Below, in pieces: positions 36,300-46,075 of a stretch of 64,000 bases of DNA. The DNA comes from Guadua angustifolia (taxonomy: Eukaryota; Streptophyta; Magnoliopsida; Poales; Poaceae). How positions within the stretch are numbered: position 1 is the stretch's first letter; every line of letters starts with the position of its first letter. The translations under genes and the position numbers were made by a program. The notes under the pieces are model-generated. The model ran no database searches and was not told the origin of the DNA. It saw only the letters and a program-made list of their open reading frames with translations. The stretch is from positions 33,100 to 97,099 of the forward strand of contig JAYEVE010000732.1 in NCBI GenBank assembly GCA_036346375.1, read 5' to 3'.

Positions 36300-37240
36300 T
36301 GCTCCGGTGTTTGGGTGATGAGATGCTGGGTTCCCGTTACCACAAGCAGAGGTGGAGAGTTGGCTATCTTGTGGGCTATTTTGTCCGGAGATTTGCCTCC
36401 ACCATCACCCCCGCATCATCTGCTCCACCCTAATCTCCAACCAACATATTGCCTCCGGCTAGCCCTCTTCCTGGTCCTCACCAGGTTTCGAATTTCGCCG
36501 AAATTTCACTGAATTTTAGTGATGTTTGATCAGTTCGGTGGGTGCTGAAATATGTTTATCTAGGTTACATTTCTGTGGAAAACTTAAATTTTGGTCAAAA
36601 TTTGTTCAAAAATTCAAATTTTGATCAAGCTTTGTTAAAAATTCAAATTTTTCGACAGCCATTCATCCTGAAATTCTACCAAAATTTCTGAAATAACCGA
36701 ATTTCGGTGATTTTGGTGGATGCGGAAAAAAAAAATTCAACTAAAATTCGAAACCTTGGTCCTCACCAGAGCCGCCAACCGCACTGTGCTCCACAGAGCC
36801 CCACTACTCCACTACACCGTCGCCAACTCGCCATCCTCCATATCTTCCACAAATCTCAGCTTCCTGTTGTTTGTGATGGGCTCATTTTTGTGTTTTTAGT
36901 TGTGTGTCGGATTTGAGTATTTGAGCGTGTGAATGTTGCCTGCTTGGTTAGAGTTTTGATCTATTTTCAATCCTAGCTTTCTCTTGATTGCTATTTCCTT
37001 TGAGATGTGTGCAGTTTTTAGAGGTTTGTCACATAGGATTTGTCTGTAGGGAGACGATCTACGGAGTATCGTTGATGTAACTGCAGTGAGTCAGCCAATG
37101 GGTTATTGTTGTTGCTTCTGTGCTCAGTGTACTTGTTTTAAAGCCGTGTATGAATTTTTTCTTAGCTAGTACTAATCTGTGCTTAGCATGTGGCATGAGC
37201 TGCCTACCTGATTGCTAAACCAGTTTCCTGGGAACTGCGC
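36300..37240 (+). other. Possible non-coding leader/intron remnant of a host gene
   Basis: CT-rich, leader-like DNA (36400-36480 and 36768-36870) is followed by T-rich, intron-like sequence. The leader is split by a MITE at 36483-36756. No coding exon follows, so this is either a degraded gene start or a captured fragment. Speculative. Confidence 0.25.
36483..36756. mobile_element. MULE-type MITE with 11-bp target duplication
   Basis: Inverted termini AGGTTTCGAATTT and AAATTCGAAACCT enclose 274 bp rich in GAAATTTCGG-type motifs. The flanks TGGTCCTCACC at 36472-36482 and 36757-36767 are identical 11-mers, within the 8-11 bp range of Mutator-like elements. Confidence 0.8.
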
Positions 37241-37404
37241 ATTGTCATGGTTTTGGGTCTCTTAGATTGCTTGGACAAGGGCTTTTCTGTTTCTCTAGAT
37301 TTTCATGGGAGCACATATTGCAGAACAGAAGGCTGTAGTTGTGGACTTCTGTATGGCAGTAGTACTTGTGTAAGAGGGGAGGTCATATGCTGGCATGGAG
37401 TTAC

Positions 37405-37745
37405 TATTGAGTTACATGCACTAGTTAGTCCACCTATAAGTTTAGACTAATGAGGAAAGGTGAACAATTCACGATGTAGAATAGAAGTGAGTTGCAATTA
37501 TTATTTTTATATTGCGACAACCAGGTCTTCAACTCGAGACTTTTTGGCTCTCATACCATATTGAGTTGCATGCACCAGCCAATTCATCTAAAAATCTAAG
37601 CAAATAAGAATATGTGAACAATTTACTTATACTTCTACAGTTACACTATTACTAGCTAGCTGCTCTAAATAATTGAAGAGACTTATATGTGAGTAGTAAA
37701 GTTATGTGAACTAATATCCCGCGTTTGCTGCGGAAATTTGTAGCA
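37405..37745. repeat. ~155-bp diverged direct repeat and Helitron-like end
   Basis: 'attgagttacatgcactagt' (37407) and 'attgagttgcatgcaccagc' (37560) begin similar blocks that end in GTGAACAATT. The minus strand of the next segment reads CCGCAGCAAACGCGGGATAT then TAG-T at about 37709, a hairpin plus CTRR-like end such as those of Helitrons. Confidence 0.45.
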
Positions 37746-37987
37746 ATGATATTGCTGATAATTAAGTTATAACATGTGGCATAAGATTTTTGAGAGCATA
37801 AAATAGGATAGGAATTTATTTGGGAGAAAAGAATGTTTATAAGGTAAGAAATTAAGAACCGAACAACAATCATACATAGTGCGTACATGGCACTAATTAT
37901 TATTCTTGTCTTCATTATCCTTCACGGTTAGAATGGGATGGAATTAACGGCAGATCTATTCTTGTTTCGATATTTTTTAGATAGATA

Positions 37988-38270
37988 CTCCCTCCCTTTA
38001 TTTTTATAAGGCCTATTTTTTGAATGGTCTTATTTACAAATGTAAGACTTACATGTAGATTTAATGAGACATTTCCTTCTATACCCCTATTTATTTTCTC
38101 TCATCCATATACATTTATTCATTACCACCCACACAAAGTATATCTTTTATCTTCCAAGACAATTAAGTGGGGGCATCTAAGTCATTTTTTCTCGTATCTT
38201 TCTCAATTTCAACGCAACCTTAATCCTTGTGCAAAATCAAAATACGCCTTATAAAAATAAACGGAGAGAG
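37988..38270. mobile_element. Stowaway MITE
   Basis: Termini CTCCCTCCCTTTATTTTTAT and, inverted, CTCTCTCCGTTTATTTTTAT are flanked by TA at 37986-37987 and 38271-38272, the Tc1/mariner duplication. 283 bp. Confidence 0.9.
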
Positions 38271-38272
38271 TA

Positions 38273-39523
38273 ATTTGTAAATTATTCAGATACAATTGAT
38301 GGCCCGAATGAACGGGGACGTATAGTGGCATAGCGTCTCCATACGGGAAAAAATCATTTTGACTCGAATCAAAATTTATTCGATTATATTAGTTAATGAT
38401 TTTGAAATTGAAATGAGTTCATTTTGAGCAAAAAATGTTAATGAGGCCTAGCTTGATAATAGCTCAATAACCCAAATTTAAAATAATCATTTAAATGATA
38501 AATAAAATAATTTTATATTAAATTATGATAATTTCGAAATAAGTTCGATAAGAGTACTTTAAGCTCGAGCATAGGTGATAGGTGATTCATTAACTCATTA
38601 TAGCATTAGTTTGATTAGTATTAATTTACTGGAAGTAACCTGTAAATTTGTTGGGTGCGTTCATTGCAAATGGTATGAAACTGTAAGGTGCCGTTACAGA
38701 AACTTTGATAGCTTTCTAGCTACTACGATGTACTTCCTCTGTTGATAAGTTGTATTTTGACTTCCATATTTTACTTAATTGTCTTAAAAATTACATATAA
38801 TATTTTATGTAAGTGGTAATGTATAAATATATATGATTAAAAGAGAATAAATATAGATATATTAGAAAAAATCTTATTAAACTACACCATCCAAACTATT
38901 GACCTCGTATTGGCAAAAGTCGGGGACTGATGGAACAAATGCGTATTGGGCTGGTCGATTGACAATTATGCTGGCTGTGGAATTGGTTTTGTGGTTGACT
39001 GGTCTTGATAGATTGATGGGTTGTTGGGCTGGAAACATTAACATTGTGAAGGTCGGTGAGTTGAGGAAGATCTGGTTTATTTGAATTTAAGTGATTCCGA
39101 ATTTAAATCACAAATTTATTTAGAATTTTAAACTACATATTTAAGTTCCTAATTTCAATTAACATATATTCCAAATCATAATTTACTTTGAAATTTGAAT
39201 TTTCATCTATTTTGAAATCATTTTTATTTTTTATTTTCTGATAATTGTGTATATGATTTTCTACTTCAATTTCAACCACAGTATCTATTTTATTTCCTTC
39301 CAAAAAAAAACCTTCTCGGACTAAGACCTGAGGAGAGCTACTTATTTTCTAGAATTTAATACACGATGTTATACACGGTCAGGATTTTCTTTTTTCACTT
39401 TGGAAATCTTACAGGATGATAATATTGCAAGCATACCTTTTCTAGCGAAGTTGATGTTGTAACATACTTTTGATAAATACAAAAATGAAGTATGATTGGT
39501 CCTACGATGAACATGCATGCTTT
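38273..39523. other. AT-rich intergenic DNA
   Basis: A Stowaway-like half terminus (TACTTCCTCTGTTGATAAGT) occurs near 38728 without a matching partner. A 61-codon ORF at 38899-39084 has no recognised motif. Confidence 0.3.
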
Positions 39524-39743
39524 CACTACCAGAAAAAAGCACTTCAGTGACGGTTCATAAATGCTATTAGTGACGGTTTTCGAACCGTCACTAAAATAGT
39601 GCCATGATATCGGAGATCGATGGCGGTTCTTAGCTAGAACATATCGATAATATTATCGATGGCGGTTCTAGCAAAACGATCCGATAATGTTATCATTAGT
39701 GTTTTTTTTGCTAGTTGGTAGTTTAAAACACTAAATTAGAGGG

Positions 39744-39822
39744 GACTTTCCAGGAGGTCACCCATCCTAATACTCTTCTTGCCTAAGAAGACTCGATTTT
39801 AGAATTCTAATTGGATTCGAAT
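39744..39822 (-). pseudogene. 5S rRNA-derived segment, truncated
   Basis: Plus strand 'ggactttccaggaggtcacc' and CATCCTAATACTC, then 'agaattct', follow the complement of the 3' two-thirds of plant 5S rRNA, with several indels. The internal promoter half is missing. Confidence 0.75.
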
Positions 39823-39848
39823 ATTTTTAAATGTCACCGACAGATTTC

Positions 39849-39960
39849 ATTTCCCAGGAGGTCATCCATCCTATTACTACTCTCCTTCAAGTACGGTTAA
39901 CTTCAGAGTTCTTATGAGATCCATTACTCTAATGGTGGTATGATAACATCTGATATATAA
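39849..39960 (-). pseudogene. 5S rRNA-derived segment, nearly full length
   Basis: The complement of plant 5S rRNA is followed from CCCAGGAGGTCATCCATCCT through AACTTCAGAGTTCTTATGAG and GATCCATTACTCTAATGGTG to GTATGATAACATCTG, covering about 110 of 120 nt, including the region of the internal RNA polymerase III promoter. Substitutions are frequent, so it is not a functional gene. It lies about 104 bp from the first segment in the same orientation. Confidence 0.85.
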
Positions 39961-40107
39961 TGTGTCCCTCGTCCTCTTAACCCTGTGAAGAACCCAAACA
40001 CTGATTTTCAATTATTTTAAATTAGCAAACTATAGAGGTAATTAGCAAAATTTAAAACTTTCAAATTTATTTTTCATATTTTTGACTATTAATGATGTTG
40101 TAATATA

Positions 40108-40436
40108 CTCCCTCCGTTCCTGTATGTAAGGCGCATAAAAGTTTTTGCAAAGACCAAGGAAAGTGAGTTGAGCTGGAGGACTAGTTTTCCATGTTTATAG
40201 CTAATTACTCCGGCCGCCGTCGTTCCGATTCGCGCGCGCCATACCACTAATTACTCCGGCCATGCACGCGCTAATTACTTCGGCCATGCACGCGCACGCA
40301 CTCGTCGCTCGATCGGGCCATGCCGCCATGCATGCGATTATAGTAATTAGCGCTACAATCGGTAGCGTAATTACCGTGCCCTACAAAACGGAATAACACC
40401 AAAAATTTTATCGCCTTAGATACTGAGAGCGGAGGG
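40108..40436. mobile_element. Stowaway MITE with GC-rich centre
   Basis: CTCCCTCCGTTCCTGTATGT and, inverted, CCCTCCGCTCTCAGTATCTA are flanked by TA at 40106-40107 and 40437-40438. The 329-bp interior holds direct repeats of CTAATTACTCCGGCCATGCA type at about 40200-40300. Confidence 0.85.
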
Positions 40437-41597
40437 TATGTGCTAGTACTATTCACGAGAGAACTTGTAAAAACATCATAACTTTTGACTTGTACCTTCG
40501 ATTTTGGTGTTCTTGAGCTTTAGGAATCATCGGATGATGAGTTCTCTGATTATATTTTTTTGGGCTCCGATTCTAGTTTGCAAATAAGAAATCGGGGCAC
40601 TTTTGTTAAAATGGTCATAACTTTTGACTCGTAACTCCGATCGGGGTGTTATTTGGCTCGTTTGAAAGATAACGAAAAGTAGTACCCGAATTTCATAAGT
40701 GCGCCAAAATCAGATGGTCAGATCCTGATGGTTTGTGCGAGTGTGTGCGCGGCGACGAAATTCCAAAAAAACGTCGTTTAGGCATAAGTTTTGAATCTGT
40801 TTTGGTCGTTCTTTTCAATTATTGCAAATGGAATATTAGTTCCAATTATTTTAAATGTAGTAATATTTAATTTCAATTCTTTCAAATTAGAAGGCAGGAG
40901 AGATAATTAGCAATATTTAAATTTTTCTATTTTTTTATTATTTGTGGTGGAGCCAGATATTTTCATCTCATATACCTGTGAAAATATCTCAATGCATCGA
41001 GATATTTTGCTTCAATTCCTAACTCTCAGAAAAAGATATTAGCTTCCTTTTCTGACTAACTAACACCGATATGTATGACATGCGGAAGGAGATTTTTACC
41101 ATGCATGGGTTAACTAGTGCAGCGTGTTCACTAAACTTCACCAGCTAAAGGCACGTAAATTAGTACTGCTGGACTCTGAATAAAGGTTGTTAGTGTTTGA
41201 CCTTTTTAAGGGGACGTTCTCCTATCTTATTCTGTAGTATATTTTACAGAGAATGTTATTTTGGATCTCAATTAGACTCGGTAGGTCGGACTATGGATTT
41301 GATCAATTTGGCAGAGACTTGGTCTGAGAATAAGTTCATGTGAGTCGGATGATTTGATTGGGTCGTTGCAATGACCTGAATCAATATTTAAATTTTTCTA
41401 TTTTTTATTATTTGTGGCGGTTTGAAATTAAAACTGCCATTGATAATTTATCAGTGGCGGTTTTAGCCAAAAACCGTCACAAATAGTCTTCCCACCATTT
41501 TAAACTTTAGAACAACCACAGATAAGTGTATTGTGACGGTTCCAAAAGAACCGTCACAAATAAGGCATCACATATGTGCTATTTTGTGGTAGTGTTT

Positions 41598-42472
41598 TTT
41601 ATGTTCATCGTCATGTTCACTAAGCAAACAACTCTGGAGCATGTGCAAATTTCTTGTAGAATAGTACAAAAGTCCTATTTTGACGAGACAAAGGAGACTG
41701 CCTTAGCTCCGAAAAATCACACTAGAAAAAAGATATTTACGGCCATAAAAAATCTTATAATTATTCACAGAAAGAAAGTCGGTAGTACATCTTTGAGTTA
41801 TATTTCTTACTTCATTATAATTTCAGAATGTGACAGGAGGGAAGACTCCAATGGCACGACGATGCTTCACGAATCTCCAGCGAGCACACACGCAACAAAG
41901 ATGGCGTCTCAGGCTTTGGCGAGGATGTGCGACAAGTGCAGCGCGTCACAGGAACTCAAATCGAGGATCCCCCAGGGCTTTTATAGCCTCAAGAGGCGGG
42001 TCTACTAGGACTCTGAGACGATGGCGATGCGGTGCGGACACGGTGTGCTAGGTTTTTCGTTGGGTGCGGCTAAGCCGGGAGATGGGTCAAGCGACTTGGC
42101 GCTTAGGTGGGCCGAGGCAGGCTAGCGCACATATGTGGTAGGCCTATCGGCCTGAGAGAAAGAATGGGCCGGTAGGGTTTCAGCCTGAGGAGGATTCGAG
42201 AAAATAAAATATTTTTAAATTAAAAAAAATACAAAAATTCAACTAAACTCAAATGAATAACAAATAAATTTAGAAAAATCTCAAAAAATACTAAAAATTC
42301 CATGCAGCAAAAGAAACCCAACTAGATTTCTTATACTTTATGTATAGATTAACCAAATTAAAAAATTTATTATATGAAAATTTTATTTAAGCTTTATTTA
42401 ATTCAAGAAAAATCTAACTGGTTCTTTTTTACTTTACAACTTTTCAAATGATCAAAAATTGGGGTGTTGCAA
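41598..42472 (-). mobile_element. Probable Gypsy LTR, minus orientation
   Basis: Minus strand starts TGCAACACCCCAATTTTTGA at 42472, runs through about 280 bp of AT-rich DNA and then GC-rich sequence with GGCTATAAAAGCCCTGGG at about 41975-41992, a TATA box in the expected sense. The far end is probably lost at the CACTA junction. TGCAACACCCC starts are common in plant Gypsy LTRs. Confidence 0.55.
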
Positions 42473-42479
42473 GGATGGA

Positions 42480-42635
42480 GCAAGTGCTGCCACTTGTAAC
42501 AAGGAGAGGGTCCTTAAAGGGGAACAAAAGTGGAGGAAGGAAGGAGATTCTATTACTTGTCACAAGGAGAGAGGGAGAGTCGAAAGGGAAGGTGGGGAAG
42601 AAAGGAGGTGCTGCTACTTGTCATAAGAAGAAAAT
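42480..42635 (+). repeat. ~62-bp degenerate tandem repeat
   Basis: TGCTGCCACTTGTAACAAGG (about 42485), TTCTATTACTTGTCACAAGG (42548) and TGCTGCTACTTGTCATAAGA (42608) repeat at about 62 bp spacing in purine-rich DNA. Confidence 0.65.
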
Positions 42636-42699
42636 ATTCTCACAAAAAGATTTAATGAGAGCATCATCAAATTAGCAATTCTCAATAACAATTGCTCAA

Positions 42700-42809
42700 A
42701 ACATGTAGCCCATACAATACACGGATTGATGACTAAGTGTGTTTCTTTGTATAAAAAATATTCTTAAAACAATATATAGCCTGTGCAGGTGCACGGGTTG
42801 ATGACTAGT
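42700..42809 (+). mobile_element. Two Helitron-like 3' termini in series
   Basis: 'agcctgtgcaggtgcacggg' followed by TTGATGACTAG (ending about 42809, next base T) is a GC-rich hairpin close to a CTAG end, as in Helitrons. A decayed copy, 'agcccatacaatacacgga' then TTGATGACTAA, lies about 72 bp upstream. The 5' end was not found. Confidence 0.5.
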
Positions 42810-42867
42810 AGTAATTAATTGGGATACAATAATCGTTATGTCCCTGCATAATTCAAGCCTCCGCTAG

Positions 42868-43446
42868 TTAACTAATTTGCGCCTTCTCCGCTGATTCACG
42901 TTGGACATATTGGTGAAGGTAGTGTAACATAAGCCACAAGACGGTTGTTAGCTCACCGAAGCTGCTGAGCTTCTTGGCCTGGGACTCCCTGCTGCATTGA
43001 TTGGCAGCGTGGACTAAAAAATCTATCCACACATCGCGAACCAGTTTCAACACGTCCATGCTGCCTTTATTATCTCTTTCTTTTTCGAGTAGTTTATGAG
43101 CAACATGATTAGCATAATACAGGCGAGGGACGTCGACGCTGGGGTCTGGACTCTCCTTGTATAGCTTGATGGCAAGCTCATCTCATCTCTTCGCGCCGTT
43201 CCAGAAGAACAGGGGTCATCATGGAGGCGGAATAATTCCTTGAGCATGCTACAGATACTCCTGTTTGGAGGACTGGGACTTGGGCTCTCTGCCTTATTAT
43301 TCCATATGTCAACCAGATTTTCGCAGGTTCGATGGTACAGCCTGCTCTGAGCAAGGCCTGGTAGCATGTAGGGGCGCTCCACGAGGAGGAACATCATGTA
43401 GTCGGACAGCGTCCTGATAGACTTCACCAGGTGCGCCGCATCATCC
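42868..43446 (-). pseudogene. DUF4220/DUF594 protein, C-terminal part, frameshifted
   Basis: Minus strand reads AAHLVKSIRTLSDYMMFLLV, ERPYMLPGLAQSRLYHRTCE, then after a frame change LYKESPDPSVDVPRLYYANH, LEKERDNKGSMDVLKLVRDV, ANQCSRESQAKKLSSFGELT and TVLWLMLHYL, with a TAG/TAA-type end near 42868. This is the DUF594 region of grass DUF4220/DUF594 membrane proteins, whose function is unknown. The frame change near 43180 coincides with a 5-bp tandem duplication GATGAGATGA. The part encoding the N-terminus is at 50.2-50.4 kb, beyond 6.8 kb of transposons; about 450 codons of the middle are missing. It is a broken gene. Confidence 0.8.
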
Positions 43447-43737
43447 GTGTCCTGTTGGTATGATTGGGCTGCTAGATTTGAGGGGGAACTGGGTTACCGA
43501 GTGTTGGACACAATATGGGCTGAATCCACGGAATGGATAACAAGAGCAAGCAGCATATATAAACACAGCCTCAAGCAAAAGAGGAGAGAAGAGAATGAAC
43601 CTGGCTTTTGCTTTCTTCCTCCTGGTGTCCTCTTCCTCTTTTTTCTTCTCCAAATCCCTCTGATCTCTTACTGATCCACCCTGCGCCTCCTTACTTTTTC
43701 CAGTCCAAGCTCTGATTCTTCCTCCTGGATCATTACA
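43447..43737 (+). mobile_element. 5' LTR of the RRM-bearing element
   Basis: Same as 45804-46075 (GTGTCCTGTTGGTATGATTG onward) with few differences. It ends GGATCATTACA, giving the CA terminus just before the primer-binding site. Confidence 0.8.
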
Positions 43738-43784
43738 ATTGGTATCAGAGCCTCCCACCCCACTCTGCCGGTGCTCGAGAGGCC

Positions 43785-45410
43785 ATGGTGACTATGGAGG
43801 TACAAGACATGCGGGAGCAGAGGATGCTGCAAGAGACCCTCACCAGGATGGAAGCCATCTCAGAGAATCTTGGCAACCTCCTGGGCACCATAGCACCAAC
43901 CACATGTTTGACATCAGTACCCAGCCATGATGACGGCAACGGGAGTTCCTCAACCATGTCACCGCTAAAGGAGGCTGCCCCGACGCTCGTTCCGACTCCT
44001 GTCGTATCCCCTTCGACACCCATGCTGATGACAACTGCCACCATTGGCGCAGCAGTTACCATCCCTGTCAGTGCATGCCAGGTGTTTGACGAAATGTCAG
44101 GCCACCAGGAGGCGAACACCGGTCATGTTCTTCATGTCACGGTGAGCCATGTGCTCTATCCGGTGACTAAGGAGGTGCTTCACCAAGTCTTTGACACATT
44201 TGGTGCTGAAAAGGTGTATGTGCTTGGGAGGACTGGTAGCGTGGAGGTGCTTGTCCTATTCCGGTCATGCCATGATGCGACGTGAGCTCGAGAGGCCCTT
44301 CACGGCCGCTGCATCTACGACAACTGCTGTTGGCTGGACATCCGGTACGAGATGTCGCTCCCCACCACCATCACCCCGGTGACACCCACCAAGTGTTCGA
44401 CATCATGCCCCATCCAGGACGCCAACAAACCAACAGTTGCATCCACCCCTGTTGCTGCTTCGGTCACGTCCTTCAGTACCTCCATGAGCAAAGGCACACA
44501 TCGGAGCATCGTCAAGTGGGTGTCACGAGTGCACATCACTCGTCGCCGTGTGCACTGGGTCATGAAGAGCAAGGGCACTACTGCGAGTGTTGCTGACAAC
44601 ACGGTGCTTGCCATGTGTTCGATGGAATGCCCGATCCAGGATGACACTAACGACGTTTGCATCACAGCCGTGTCACGGAAGTCTACTGTCACATTGGCGT
44701 GCATTCCTGGCCAAGTCAATTTGCTGCAAGCCCCACCAGCACCACCGAGGCCCCTTACCTGCGTTGTCTATCACCTCTCACACTTCGTCCTTAGTTGTTC
44801 CCTTGTCCCAACAATCAAGGCCTTGTCCCGCGAGCTTGTTGCCATACAAGAGGTTGCAATGGTGACCCCCGGCTTCTCAAGGTCAGCTCTCCAGAGCATG
44901 CAACCCTGCTATCCATTGCTAAACAATGAGTTGTGGAGGTGTGTCCTGATCCCCTATAGCAATTGCAACTATGGTGTACAACAAGATGAATTGCTTCTCA
45001 TCGCCAATGAGATCAACAAGCAGATACAGTTCACTGGTTCTGTGGCATTACAACAACCATGGCCGCCTTCCATTCAAAGAAGTGGGCTGTTCAGTTCCAT
45101 TGCAGAAACCCTAGATGAACTTAGTTCAGTTCAGAAGGATCAAGCTGAGAATCTATTTTTTGTGCAAACTAATTCAATTGAGCATGAGTGGAGTTTGCCT
45201 CAACTAGTGTTAGCGAATTTGGTCATGGTGATTGACAGTTGCAATACTCCTTGCAGAGAGAGGAATTATGGGCATTTTCAGGATGTCAAGGCTACTACAA
45301 GACAACTTATGCAGAATTCCAGTGAGATAGCCTTGATGCAGATCAACATTCAGATTAATAGATCCTGTGATGCACTTGTATGCACTTGTGGCAGCATGGC
45401 AGTCATATGA
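43785..45410 (+). pseudogene. Retroelement ORF with polypyrimidine-tract-binding-like RRM, one internal stop
   Basis: One frame of 541 codons runs from ATG at 43785 (43 nt after the primer-binding site) to TGA at 45408-45410, broken once by TGA at 44283-44285, where a CGA codon is the likely ancestor. Residues 4-35 look coiled-coil. Residues 115-188 fit an RRM: VLHVTVSHVLYPVT (beta1, RNP2), KEVLHQVFDTFG (helix), AEKVYVLG, SVEVLVLF (RNP1 strand), then after the stop REALHGRCIYDNCCWLDIRY. The LYPVT..VLHQVF and IYD.CC.LDI signatures are those of plant PTB-type splicing regulators. TPTKCST follows the domain. The remainder has no known fold. RNA binding is inferred; related elements with such a domain exist in grasses as far as I recall. 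Confidence 0.7.
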
Positions 45411-45791
45411 AATCCCTCTCTTTTGTGCTATAATTATTGAGCTTTATGGGACATTTTTACTTGATAAAGGTTTAGGAAGTGCGAGTGACTTTGGCTTCAG
45501 ATATTCAGTGTCACTTGAGGACGCAACAGTTAAAAGAATTGGGAAATCACCGAGGCAACAACCTTTCAGGTTCTACAAGTTAAGAAATATCTTATTTGAA
45601 CTTGGATGGATATTGGTTATCTCGTTAGAAGCTGGTTGGAACTTCATCTACATTGTGACCAATGTGTTGATCAAGTTGGGAGCAGAAGTTTGGACTTGCA
45701 GTTACCATGGGACCCTGGGGGCGACTACAAGTACAAACCATGGTTTGCTGCCATCGGTTTGGGGGCAAGCCGAGATTCAAGGAGGGAGGAA

Positions 45792-46075
45792 TGTCACGGA
45801 TGGGTGTCCTGTTGGTATGATTGGGCTGCTAGATTTGAGGGGGAACTGGGTTACCGAGTGTTGGACACAATATGGGCTGAATCCACGGAATGGATAACAA
45901 GAGCAAGCAGCATATATAAACACAGCCTCAAGCAAAGAGGAGAGAAGAGAATGAACCTGGCTTTTGCTTTCTTCCTCCTAGTGTCCTCTTCCTCTCTTTT
46001 CTTCTCCAAATCCCTCCGATCTCTTACTGATCCACCCTGCGCCTCCTTACTCTTTCCAGTCCAAGCTCTGATTCT
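45792..46075 (+). mobile_element. 3' LTR of the RRM-bearing element, end missing
   Basis: Starts TGTCACGGATGGGTGTCCTG after GGAGGGAGGAA. It matches the 5' LTR up to GCTCTGATTCT and then passes straight into Copia sequence (GCAAGCTCCG on the minus strand). Confidence 0.8.

Larger units (their letters stand above)
39524..41594. mobile_element. Short non-autonomous CACTA element
   Basis: The left end CACTACCAGAAAAAAGCAC and the inverted right end CACTACCACAAAATAGCAC agree at 17 of 19 positions. TTT flanks both ends (39521-39523 and 41595-41597), the 3-bp duplication of CACTA elements. Subterminal motifs of the form AACCGTCAC and GTGACGGTT occur near both ends (39545-39595; 41470-41565), some as inverted pairs. 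It has no transposase; its cargo includes two 5S rRNA-like segments and a Stowaway. Confidence 0.88.
43447..46075 (+). mobile_element. LTR retroelement carrying a PTB-like RRM ORF
   Basis: Two LTR copies (43447-43737 and 45792-46075) flank 2.05 kb of internal DNA. A primer-binding site ATTGGTATCAGAGC directly follows the first LTR (43738-43751). A purine-rich stretch GGAGGGAGGAA precedes the second, which starts TGTCACGGATGG. The 5' copy lacks the first 12 nt and the 3' copy lacks the last ~18 nt, and left and right flanks belong to different sequences (DUF594 and Copia pol). The outer ends were therefore lost by rearrangement. No protease, RT or integrase is present; it must be non-autonomous. 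Confidence 0.75.

Noticed and set aside
37480..37620. tRNA-derived SINE suggested by 'ggtatgagagccaaaaagtct' on the minus strand
   Set aside because: No convincing A/B box pair, poly(A) or target duplication was found.
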